This document shows, one piece after another, positions 37,854 through 44,889 of a stretch of DNA of 49,007 nt (its first letter is position 1; the number at the start of each line of letters is the position of its first letter). The translations under genes and the position numbers were made by a program. Where the stretch lies: assembly GCA_002697255.1 (NCBI GenBank), contig NZUH01000018.1, positions 26,393 through 75,399 on the forward strand, read 5' to 3'. Under the pieces are notes generated by a model, which worked only from the letters and a program-made list of their open reading frames with translations, did no database searches and was not told the origin of the DNA. This DNA is from Flavobacteriaceae bacterium (GTDB lineage Bacteria; Bacteroidota; Bacteroidia; Flavobacteriales; Flavobacteriaceae).

Positions 37854-37882
37854 ACTTATAAGCTAACTGCGTTGATTAAAGT

Positions 37883-38416
37883 TTATTTTACAGGTACAGA
37901 AATAATAGTATTTCCCCAGCCCATCTTTAATGTCATATCTTTATCAAACATCATTGAAAAAGCTTCAATATTTTTCTCTGATTTTGAGGTTTTTGCTGAA
38001 ACTCGAATAACATCTTGATCTTTCTTATAGTAGTATGAGCCCCAAATATTTGTAGCTCTATTGATAATTATGATCCAATCTCCTTCTACAGAAGGTATTG
38101 TAAATAAAGAATAAGTACCTGCCTTTAATGGTTTATCACCAAAAACAACATCCTTATAAAATGTGATTTCTGCCGCTTCATTTGCCCCCGTTCTCCAAAT
38201 TTTATTAGGAGTTGCTAGGTCAAATAGATCTCTTCCTTTCAATTGTGGACGGCTGTAGATTACTTTAGCTATTTTATCGGATATTTTATAACTACTAGGA
38301 AATGTCGCTTTGTCCATTGGGCTTTTGTCTAAGCTTTTAAATTCTTGCGCGGTTAGTTGTAATGTGCTAATTAATGTAATCACAAAAACAAGGATGGTTA
38401 AAATTGAATTTTTCAT
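37883..38416 (-). CDS. DUF2911 exported protein
   Basis: A 177-residue protein with a signal peptide (about 1-23, ending LTAQ). The body is the DUF2911 family: YSRPQLKGRDLFDL, IWRTGANEAAEITFYKD and AGTYSLFTIPSVEGDW. The family is common in Bacteroidota, periplasmic or secreted, and its function is unknown. The start codon lies 13 bases from the repeated 43-bp element (38430-38472), which probably contains its promoter. Downstream is the relic start next to the tRNA. Confidence 0.88.
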   Translation of the reverse strand: MKNSILTILVFVITLISTLQLTAQEFKSLDKSPMDKATFPSSYKISDKIAKVIYSRPQLKGRDLFDLATPNKIWRTGANEAAEITFYKDVVFGDKPLKAGTYSLFTIPSVEGDWIIIINRATNIWGSYYYKKDQDVIRVSAKTSKSEKNIEAFSMMFDKDMTLKMGWGNTIISVPVK

Positions 38417-38429
38417 AATATATTTTAAG

Positions 38430-38472
38430 TTAATATATCTACAAGTTAGTGAAAAAGTTGTTTATGGTTTAT
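38430..38472 (-). repeat. Leader repeat, copy A
   Basis: Copy A of a three-copy element. It matches copy B (40511-40553) at 42 of 43 positions and copy C (44782-44816) more loosely. Its near end is 13 bases from the DUF2911 start, the same distance as copy B has from its gene. On the coding strand it contains TTTTTCACTAACTTGTAGAT. Either a shared promoter/operator or a spread repeat. Confidence 0.8.
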
Positions 38473-38489
38473 CTTATGTAGCTCTATAT

Positions 38490-39143
38490 TTAATCTGGAT
38501 TACAATTTGTAAAGTTCGGCTTCTTGGATTCTGGCCAATTGGTTATGCCACCAAAAAAACCATTGCAATTAGTTACATTAGAAACATCCCATTCACTTAA
38601 GTCCATTCCTTCAATATATTTTTCTCCGTTATTAGAAAAAAATAGCATACCCATTTCGGTAACATTACTTACATCCCAATCATTAATGTTGGGATTAATA
38701 GTGTCTAAAACGAAACCAGCTGAAATATTTGTAAAATTACTCGTATCCCAATTTCTAAGATCTGATTCAACCGGCATACTTGAATAAAATATTCCTTGGA
38801 CGTCATTAAAATTGCTGACGTCCCAACTTTCAATTCCTTTGATAGGCACAAAACCAACTCCTGAGACATTAAAAATAGCAGCAAACTGAGAATCTGTTGT
38901 GTCACTAACTAAAGTTGTCACAACTTTACTAAAATCTTGTCCAGTATTTATCCATTCTTTCAAGGAAGCTAAATCAACAGCAGTATAAGTTTCCCCATTA
39001 AGATTTCCTGTTGTTCCAACGGTAACCCAACTCCTTGCTTTAATCGTTACTCCATTGTCTGTAAAATAAAATGGTAATTCCTCATCATCACTACTACAAT
39101 TAAAGACAAGTGGAATAAATAGTAATAGTATTAGCTTTTTCAT
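38490..39143 (-). CDS. BspA-like (DUF285) surface lipoprotein
   Basis: A 217-residue lipoprotein: signal peptide MKKLILLLFIPLVFNC with Cys16. From about residue 100 it has repeats of the BspA/DUF285 type, each around WDVSNVT: ESWDVSNFNDVQGIF, RNWDTSNFTNISAGF, NDWDVSNVTEMGMLF and SEWDVSNVTNCNGFF. Such leucine-rich-like repeats are found in surface adhesins and often mediate binding. It is shorter than most members. It is the last gene of an apparent five-gene operon (DoxX, DoxX, small peptide, CIA30, BspA), 26 bases after the CIA30 gene. Confidence 0.85.
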   Translation of the reverse strand: MKKLILLLFIPLVFNCSSDDEELPFYFTDNGVTIKARSWVTVGTTGNLNGETYTAVDLASLKEWINTGQDFSKVVTTLVSDTTDSQFAAIFNVSGVGFVPIKGIESWDVSNFNDVQGIFYSSMPVESDLRNWDTSNFTNISAGFVLDTINPNINDWDVSNVTEMGMLFFSNNGEKYIEGMDLSEWDVSNVTNCNGFFGGITNWPESKKPNFTNCNPD

Positions 39144-39169
39144 ATCGTATGCTTGTTATTTTTAAAAGA

Positions 39170-39724
39170 TTATTTAATAGCTTGAATATATTCTATTTCT
39201 AAATTAAATTCCCCCTGTTGTTTATCAGAAATATGAAGGCTCAATGAATTTATTTTATCAAGATTTAAAGCTGGATAATCAGAGTAGGTATATCCTCTCC
39301 AGGTTGCTTTAAAGCTTTCAACTGGAAGTTTTACAATTGTCCATTCATTTTTTTGGGATTTAAAATCACAAGAATAAGAAACACGCATATTTTTTTGCCT
39401 AAACCTTAGTTTATAATTATTTCCATCACCCTTAAATTTAATTTCAAAAAACTTTACACCATTAAGATTTTTCTTTCGTATATCCATTCTTGACGAAGCA
39501 AACCCCCCATTGTTTTCAAGAGATAGATATCCTTTAAAAATTAAGTGCTTTGAGTCGTTAATTAAAACATAAGATTTTGAAATACCACCCATAACATCAT
39601 CGTTGACGATACTCCAGTTTTTTGTTCCGATATTTTTAGACGGATTAATTAAATCAAAATTCTGAGAGCAAATTGGGATTTCAAAAAATAAAAAAATAAA
39701 TAGTGTTAGTATCAGCTTTTTCAT
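39170..39724 (-). CDS. CIA30 family exported protein
   Basis: A 184-residue protein with a signal peptide (about 1-20, ending FEIPICSQ). The mature part matches the CIA30 family, a galactose-binding-like jelly roll: NWSIVNDDVMGGISKSYV, GGFASSRMDIRKKNLNG and YTYSDYPALNLDKINSLSL. The mitochondrial relatives help assemble complex I; bacterial ones are of unknown function and may bind carbohydrate. The signal-peptide DNA is nearly the same as in the neighbouring BspA-like gene, although the proteins are unrelated. Confidence 0.83.
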   Translation of the reverse strand: MKKLILTLFIFLFFEIPICSQNFDLINPSKNIGTKNWSIVNDDVMGGISKSYVLINDSKHLIFKGYLSLENNGGFASSRMDIRKKNLNGVKFFEIKFKGDGNNYKLRFRQKNMRVSYSCDFKSQKNEWTIVKLPVESFKATWRGYTYSDYPALNLDKINSLSLHISDKQQGEFNLEIEYIQAIK

Positions 39725-39737
39725 TTCGTATGTTGGT

Positions 39738-39821
39738 TTAGTTGAAGAATAAAAGATATGGTATCATTACAGCAAGAAAACCTGCGATAATAGCGAGAAT
39801 AAATTTTTGATTTTTTTTCAT
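39738..39821 (-). CDS. Small 27-residue membrane peptide
   Basis: A short frame of 27 codons from ATG at 39821 to TAA at 39738. It encodes a basic start (MKKNQK) and one hydrophobic helix (FILAIIAGFLAVMIPYLLFF), the layout of a small inner-membrane protein. Its ATG overlaps the stop of the DoxX-like gene (ATGA), and the CIA30 start follows 13 bases after its stop, so it fits into the operon with no loose ends. The leader before the ATG (CAACATACAAT) resembles those of the CIA30 and BspA-like genes. Function unknown. Confidence 0.6.
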   Translation of the reverse strand: MKKNQKFILAIIAGFLAVMIPYLLFFN

Positions 39822-40153
39822 ATTGTATGTTGTAAGATTATTATACCTAAAATAAGATATGCTAAAGCAGGAAGAATTTCAGAAATATTATCTTTTATTT
39901 TAAGTCTGACATAAACAGCTACAAGCATCATTATTATTAAAATTGCAGAGCTAAAAATTAGAACAGTATTTAACTTTAGCCCAATTAGTATTCCTATTCC
40001 ACAAGCTAATTGAAAACTACCAATCTCTTTCCTTCTTTTTTCTAATCCCCATCTTCTAAATTCCAAAATCATTTTATTTGAAATAAAAGAATTTACACCA
40101 TAAGCAATAAAGGATATTGATGTGAAAACTATAATTATATTATATATGTTCAT
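39818..40153 (-). CDS. DoxX-like membrane protein 2
   Basis: A 111-residue protein with four membrane helices, of the DoxX-like kind (small four-helix proteins): YGVNSFISNKMILEFRRWGL and FQLACGIGILIGLKL are typical. I place the start at ATG 40153, which overlaps the stop of the upstream DoxX-like gene as TAATG; a TTG at 40168 would add five residues. Relatives act in thiol/redox systems or are of unknown function. It is the second gene of the operon after leader repeat B. Confidence 0.75.
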   Translation of the reverse strand: MNIYNIIIVFTSISFIAYGVNSFISNKMILEFRRWGLEKRRKEIGSFQLACGIGILIGLKLNTVLIFSSAILIIMMLVAVYVRLKIKDNISEILPALAYLILGIIILQHTI

Positions 40154-40497
40154 TAAATTAAACCACAATTAAACGAAGCAATAAACAGAGACATAATCAA
40201 AAATATTAGTGATGGAACGAACTTGATAAAAGGGTTTTTAACTTTTATATGAGACAGTTGTGCGCACAACATAAAGAAGGCCATTGATAAGGACGCATAA
40301 ATTGTAATTTCATTATACCATAAGCCAAGTATTAATAATGTTGAAGTTGATGTTTTTGCCACCCCAACAAAATTTCTTAACAGGTCTGAATATCCATAAT
40401 GTTTAAATTCAACTACAATTTTATCATATCTAATAATCCAAATGATAAGAACTGAAATTGCAACGATCAATTGAAATGCTACTGAAATATTTTCCAT
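40153..40497 (-). CDS. DoxX-like membrane protein 1
   Basis: A 114-residue protein with four membrane helices. VVEFKHYGYSDLLRNFVG followed by STLLILGLWYNEITIYAS resembles the DoxX-like pattern seen in its downstream neighbour, so the two are probably paralogues that work as a pair. It is the first gene of the five-gene operon and starts 13 bases from leader repeat B. Function unknown. Confidence 0.72.
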   Translation of the reverse strand: MENISVAFQLIVAISVLIIWIIRYDKIVVEFKHYGYSDLLRNFVGVAKTSTSTLLILGLWYNEITIYASLSMAFFMLCAQLSHIKVKNPFIKFVPSLIFLIMSLFIASFNCGLI

Positions 40498-40510
40498 AGT
40501 GCTAATTTAT

Positions 40511-40553
40511 TTAATATATCTACAAGTTAGTGAAAAAGTTGTTTATGATTTAT
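40511..40553 (-). repeat. Leader repeat, copy B
   Basis: Copy B of the three-copy element. It differs from copy A at one position in 43. It ends 13 bases before the start codon at 40497 and heads the DoxX-DoxX-peptide-CIA30-BspA operon. Confidence 0.8.
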
Positions 40554-40608
40554 AGTGAGTTGCTCTAAATATAATGTATAAACTAATATAGTTGCAACTA
40601 ATGCATCG

Positions 40609-40986
40609 CTATTCAATATAGTTCGTATATACCCAATAAATAGTTCCAAAAAAGATAGCAGAGCCAATAAAAACTTGCCATATTATTTGAATAGCTCCTA
40701 AAATAGGACCTGTTAACTCCGCAAAAGCAACTATTGAACCAATTACCACCATTGTTGTCCCAAGGCCTTTCAAAAAACTATTATCAAAATTCTTCCTTAA
40801 AAGTAAACCAAGAACAATTACAACGGCACATATTACTGCCGAGTAGAAAAAATTTTTGAACTCAAAATTAGACCAATCATATGGTTGGTTGTCTTCATTG
40901 TCAAATACTCTTTGTGCAAAAGCAGAGGAAATAGTTAACATACTCAATAGAGTTGTGAGAAATAGCTTCTTTAAATTTTGTATCAC
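40609..40986 (-). CDS. Unknown small exported membrane protein
   Basis: A 125-residue protein: likely signal peptide (about 1-24, ending SSAFAQ), a short polar segment (RVFDNEDNQPYDWSNFEF), then three membrane helices (about 45-62, 74-92 and 98-120). I do not recognise the family. It stands alone between leader repeat B and a 190-base spacer that holds a possible small plus-strand gene. Expression signals upstream were not clear. Confidence 0.6.
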   Translation of the reverse strand: MIQNLKKLFLTTLLSMLTISSAFAQRVFDNEDNQPYDWSNFEFKNFFYSAVICAVVIVLGLLLRKNFDNSFLKGLGTTMVVIGSIVAFAELTGPILGAIQIIWQVFIGSAIFFGTIYWVYTNYIE

Positions 40987-41056
40987 ATATCAAATTTATA
41001 AAAAAATAGTTTTTTAATTATCTTTTTAAGAATAGTTAAATTTAGCCACTTTTTTA

Positions 41057-41185
41057 ATGAGATTCTTTATTACATTTTCAGTAATTTGTTCTATCTATCG
41101 AATTTTATTTGGAAAATCTGAAAATACTTTACAATATGTAATAGCGATAATATGTTTATTAATAACAATTTGCAAAATTAATTAA
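41057..41185 (+). CDS. Possible 42-residue membrane peptide
   Basis: A plus-strand frame of 42 codons in the spacer between two minus-strand genes: MRFFITFSVICSIYRIL, a short polar part (FGKSENT), then a second hydrophobic stretch. Upstream, TAAATTTA (one base off TAnnTTTG) lies about 20 bases before the ATG. Its last eight bases overlap the end of the minus-strand gene at 41178. The frame is short and AT-rich, so it could be chance. Confidence 0.3.
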   Translation: MRFFITFSVICSIYRILFGKSENTLQYVIAIICLLITICKIN

Positions 41186-41723
41186 GAAAAAGGGGTTTTA
41201 GCTTGACCTCTCCGTCTGTACAAAGTGAGTAAGTTTTATTTATTTCTAATGAATTAATATCAATTGGGCCTTGTCCGCTTAGTGATATAAGCTTCTCAAA
41301 GAGTAGATTTCTTTCTTGCATATTATTTGTAATGAATTCCAATTCATTTAGGAAAGCATTTTTAATAGCCCAACCATTTTTAAATCTTATCTCAATCCAA
41401 TCTACTTCATAGTTTTTACTAGATAAGTATGTTAGTAATTCAAGTGTGTTTTCAAAAGATAAGTTCATTTTATGTTGTGGATATACCTTTTTAGACTTCC
41501 TATTTTTTGCGCTCTTTTTTCGGTAATGTAAAGTCAGGTTGTGAATACTGAGATGTTTAAAATGAATGAGCATAGATATTCTGTCAAAATTATTATTGAA
41601 TTTAACGGTAAAACTCCTATGGGTGCCTTTTTGCAATTTGTTAGGATCGTCCATGTCTGCTATCCACGGAGAATATCTTAATGCTATAGTTTTAAATAAT
41701 ATATATTCTTGACTATCTTTCAT
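41178..41723 (-). CDS. Unknown cytosolic protein
   Basis: A 181-residue soluble protein with no signal peptide, the only clearly cytosolic product in the right third of the window. Features: a basic middle (HYRKKSAKNRKSKKVY) and a C-terminal part with LISLSGQGPIDINSLEI. No family recognised. Its ATG overlaps the stop of the parvulin-hydrolase gene (ATGA), so both are likely made from one message and may be functionally linked. Confidence 0.65.
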   Translation of the reverse strand: MKDSQEYILFKTIALRYSPWIADMDDPNKLQKGTHRSFTVKFNNNFDRISMLIHFKHLSIHNLTLHYRKKSAKNRKSKKVYPQHKMNLSFENTLELLTYLSSKNYEVDWIEIRFKNGWAIKNAFLNELEFITNNMQERNLLFEKLISLSGQGPIDINSLEINKTYSLCTDGEVKLKPLFLN

Positions 41724-43525
41724 TCATAGTATAGTTTATCATTTTTATCTTTAAAGGTCATCATAAGCTCAAAACAAAGTTGATCAATGTTTCCTTGAAA
41801 TGGATTAAAAGCCGAAACATTTGAAAGAATTACTAATCCTATTTTATTTTTAATGTCTAAAGCCATTGAGGAAGTATACCCTCCAGTTCCGCCGTTATGC
41901 CAATGCCATTTATTTTCTGATTTTTCAGAGTTTATAATATGCCAACCAAGACCAACGTCTATTTGTTCATTCACTTTAATTGTCTTTTCTTTCAATAAGT
42001 TTAATTCAATATTTGACTCGTCAAAATGAGCAACTCCATACTTAACTAAATCTTCAACATTAGATAAAATTCCCCCAGCACTAACCATTGCTGAAAGATC
42101 CCAATTAGCCGTCTCCCTACCGTCTTTATTAAGACCATTAACAAGTCTTATATCGGCCTGTTCAGCATTAAGAAATGTATTCTGCATTTTGTATTTTGAG
42201 AAAATAACTTGTTTAACTAAATCTTCATAACTCATTTCATATATTTCGCTTATTGTGTAACCTAATATGCCAAAACCTAAATTTGAATATGAAGAATCTC
42301 CGATAGCATTTTTATCAATCTCCAAAAAGTTTATTAGATAATCCTCTAAATCATCATTATCATAGTATTTGTATGGGTTATCATCTAAATTTCTCAGATT
42401 AACAAGCTTTTTCTTTTCAGCTTTAGCCAATATTTCGATTATATGATAACCAAAAACTGTTTCTACAATATCTATAGAACCAATTTCATTGTTAAAAGAG
42501 AAATCCCTGAACTCAGGGGCAAATCCATCAAATATCGTAAATTCAATTTCTCCAAATTCATTGCCAACCTCTGTGTCAGATGAAAAGCTTAAAAATGATT
42601 CGAATTTTACATTATTTGTGATTATTTCTGAAAATATGCTGTCTGCTCTTCTTTTTGCAGAAAGCTTTGTATTTTGAACATCCTCGCTACTTGCTAACGC
42701 ATCTTTATAAGGAATTAAGATGTGTCTAACCTTTACTATGTCGGCTGAATCAAGTTTCTCAATCTCAAAGTTAGTAGGCATCCGCGGAAGTCCTGAAGTG
42801 TGATTAGCCAGGCTCTTAAATGAAATCCTATTATCATTATTTAATTTTATATTTAAATAGTCGTTAATATAATCAGCAAGTTTTATCTTATTATCGATTG
42901 CCGCTTTTGCTAATAAATTTGCAGTAAATACTTTTGTAATTGAACCAATTTCAAAAATATGCTGATTGTTATTTATGTAAACAATCGAATCATTTTTTCG
43001 TTTTATTCCGTAATAATTTACATTATCTCCGTTTATAAATGCCAATGAAATTTCAGTATTATTAGGGAAGTATTTGGACTTTTCAAAAATTAATTTAGTT
43101 TGATTTTTAGACATTATTTTATCATTATTTGATAAACTATTTATCGCTAAGCCTGCAAGAATCTCTTCTTTAAATGTGTCAAAGTAAAAAACATCGCCTA
43201 TTTTTTTATTATCATTAATTGAAAACCTGTATTCTGAAACCCAGTTTTCAAAAGTCAATTTATAAATTGAGATATTATTTTCTTCTCTAATAAATTCATT
43301 TGCAGAAATTTTACCTGCATTAGAATTTAAATTTTTAAGAAAATCTGTTAACTCGTTAATCGGTAATATTGTTTTAGTTTCTGGCGAAAATAATTTAAAA
43401 ATGGACTTATAATCATCAGAGTTATAGGCTTCTATAAAACTATCAACTAATATCCTGGATTCAGCTTTTTCATCTTGACTCAGCATTGTAAGAGGAATAA
43501 ATAGTAATAGTATCAGCTTTTTCAT
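41720..43525 (-). CDS. Beta-lactamase-fold hydrolase with inserted PpiC domain
   Basis: A 601-residue exported protein. Signal peptide MKKLILLLFIPLTMLSQ; a DUF3887-like domain (about 20-125); then a class C beta-lactamase fold starting near 150 with Ser195-x-x-Lys198 (GSITK), Tyr413 in SYSN and HNGG at 543-546. Between LANHTSGLPRMPTNF (about 253) and DDNPYKYY (about 381), where relatives have a short loop, lies a complete parvulin domain (264-373): VRHILIPYKDA, EFRDFSFNNEIG and IVETVFGYHIIEI, with His268 and His361. The GGxLG loop is altered to GNEFGEIEF. All hydrolase motifs remain, so both activities may be present. It overlaps the next gene by four bases. Confidence 0.85.
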   Translation of the reverse strand: MKKLILLLFIPLTMLSQDEKAESRILVDSFIEAYNSDDYKSIFKLFSPETKTILPINELTDFLKNLNSNAGKISANEFIREENNISIYKLTFENWVSEYRFSINDNKKIGDVFYFDTFKEEILAGLAINSLSNNDKIMSKNQTKLIFEKSKYFPNNTEISLAFINGDNVNYYGIKRKNDSIVYINNNQHIFEIGSITKVFTANLLAKAAIDNKIKLADYINDYLNIKLNNDNRISFKSLANHTSGLPRMPTNFEIEKLDSADIVKVRHILIPYKDALASSEDVQNTKLSAKRRADSIFSEIITNNVKFESFLSFSSDTEVGNEFGEIEFTIFDGFAPEFRDFSFNNEIGSIDIVETVFGYHIIEILAKAEKKKLVNLRNLDDNPYKYYDNDDLEDYLINFLEIDKNAIGDSSYSNLGFGILGYTISEIYEMSYEDLVKQVIFSKYKMQNTFLNAEQADIRLVNGLNKDGRETANWDLSAMVSAGGILSNVEDLVKYGVAHFDESNIELNLLKEKTIKVNEQIDVGLGWHIINSEKSENKWHWHNGGTGGYTSSMALDIKNKIGLVILSNVSAFNPFQGNIDQLCFELMMTFKDKNDKLYYE

Positions 43526-43543
43526 ATTGTTGCTTTAATAATT

Positions 43544-44299
43544 TTACTTTGGGATATCTAGCTTATAGGTCCATAAAACTGAATCATATAAATAACGCAT
43601 ACTGTTAGAATCAGGAAATAAAATGTAAATATCCGATCCTGATAAGTCTTGAGATCCACCAGCTTCATAAGTTAACTGATAATATCCATCTTGAACAGAA
43701 AAGGTCCCAAAAAAGGCATTATCTTGAGAGCAAATTGGATTAGGATTTTCTGAATAATCAGCAACAAAATAATCAGTAAACGTACCACCACTGTTAAAAT
43801 CCATATAAAGATCAGGACAATATCTTGAATTATCATAGTAATATATATCTCCATTTTCGTATTCAGCCGAATATAAATACCAATAATTAATTATTTTAGA
43901 CTCGTCATCAGTGCTTGATCTTCCTGAGGTATTAGAGATGCTAGAGTGTATCTGATTATCAAATGAACCAAAAAATTGATTAGAACCTAAATTTCCAACA
44001 AAAGCACCAACATTGTAATTACGTGAAGGCTCAATTAGAGTTACATTACAATCAAGAAAACCTTTATTGTTAACGCTGCCACTAATTGTATACATCTGAT
44101 TGTATTTATAAGATGTTATACTTCCGTCAACACTTCCGTTATTATTAACACTAAATGTCCAGGTTCCGGTATTTTCTCCCTCAATTAATCCAGACCATAA
44201 GCCCGCAAATTCACTGATCTGGTTCTCTATGATTTCTAAAGGCTCATTATTACAAGAAAAAATAAGTGGGATAAATAGCAATATAATTAGCTTTTTGAT
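43544..44299 (-). CDS. Unknown lipoprotein with mutated start codon
   Basis: A lipoprotein of about 251 residues. The lipobox is LIFSC, and the mature part is rich in Asn, Ser, Gly and Tyr, with GLWSGLIEGENTGTWTFSV and VNNNGSVDGSI, a beta-rich, lipocalin-like look. The full signal peptide reads KKLIILLFIPLIFSC, but the codon where neighbours have ATG is ATC (44299-44297); the first usual start is TTG at 44281, which leaves a signal of only nine residues without positive charge. Either ATC is used, or the gene is poorly expressed. It lies between the 147-residue gene and the parvulin-hydrolase gene on the same strand. Confidence 0.6.
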   Translation of the reverse strand: MKKLIILLFIPLIFSCNNEPLEIIENQISEFAGLWSGLIEGENTGTWTFSVNNNGSVDGSITSYKYNQMYTISGSVNNKGFLDCNVTLIEPSRNYNVGAFVGNLGSNQFFGSFDNQIHSSISNTSGRSSTDDESKIINYWYLYSAEYENGDIYYYDNSRYCPDLYMDFNSGGTFTDYFVADYSENPNPICSQDNAFFGTFSVQDGYYQLTYEAGGSQDLSGSDIYILFPDSNSMRYLYDSVLWTYKLDIPK

Positions 44300-44311
44300 A
44301 TCGATTGTGGT

Positions 44312-44755
44312 TTATCTTTTAAAAATATAACGAGTAATAAAAATTCCAGCATTATCGTCTTTTGCACCTTTACTTTCAACGGCACTTGTTACAAAAGCTA
44401 ATTCCCAACCTTCAGAAATCATACTATTTATTTTCGAGCTAACAATAGCATCATTAGCAGCTATATTCTGGAACCTAATACCCCCAACATTATAAAAGTT
44501 TAATAATTTTGTTTCATCAAACGATTTTACTCTAATATCAGCTCTGTCAGATTTATTCCTTTTATTACTTTCCTCTGATTGGGATGATGTATATTGACTG
44601 AAGTCTTTTGTTTCATTAGCGGTAATTAATCTTGACCTACCTAAACCTCCAGGGACAATAGATTCAATACTTGTAATTATTTTGTATTCAACTTGAGCAA
44701 TTGCATCAGCAAAAGTAAATAATGTAACAATTGCAAAAAGGATAGTTTTTTTCAT
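44312..44755 (-). CDS. Unknown exported protein (DUF4177-like end)
   Basis: A 147-residue protein with a signal peptide (about 1-20, ending DAIAQ). The part KIITSIESIVPGGLGRSRLI and the end MISEGWELAFVTSAVES, FITRYIFKR recall DUF4177-like small domains, in which a Gly-Trp-Glu-Leu turn is conserved; this is only a weak likeness. It is the first gene after leader repeat C and should be read together with the lipoprotein, the parvulin-hydrolase and the 181-residue gene. Confidence 0.65.
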   Translation of the reverse strand: MKKTILFAIVTLFTFADAIAQVEYKIITSIESIVPGGLGRSRLITANETKDFSQYTSSQSEESNKRNKSDRADIRVKSFDETKLLNFYNVGGIRFQNIAANDAIVSSKINSMISEGWELAFVTSAVESKGAKDDNAGIFITRYIFKR

Positions 44756-44781
44756 AATAAGTAGCTTTTAGTTGTTTATTT

Positions 44782-44816
44782 TATCTACAAGTTAGTGAAA
44801 GTTATTTATGTTTTAT
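44782..44816 (-). repeat. Leader repeat, copy C
   Basis: Third, more diverged copy: it shares TATCTACAAGTTAGTGAAA with copies A and B, lacks two A of the following A run, and then shares the TTATG-TTTAT part. It lies 26 bases from the start codon at 44755 and heads a four-gene operon. Confidence 0.75.
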
Positions 44817-44889
44817 CGTGTGTTAGTCAGTTCTTTTTTGCCTCTTCTTTTGAAAATATTGTAAATTGTAAAAACTAAATCATAATAAA

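Noticed and set aside
38430-44816. The repeated leader elements as integron attC sites separating gene cassettes
   Set aside because: The copies can form a weak hairpin but lack the paired RYYYAAC/GTTRRRY core, stand at a fixed distance before start codons rather than after stops, and no integron integrase is seen.
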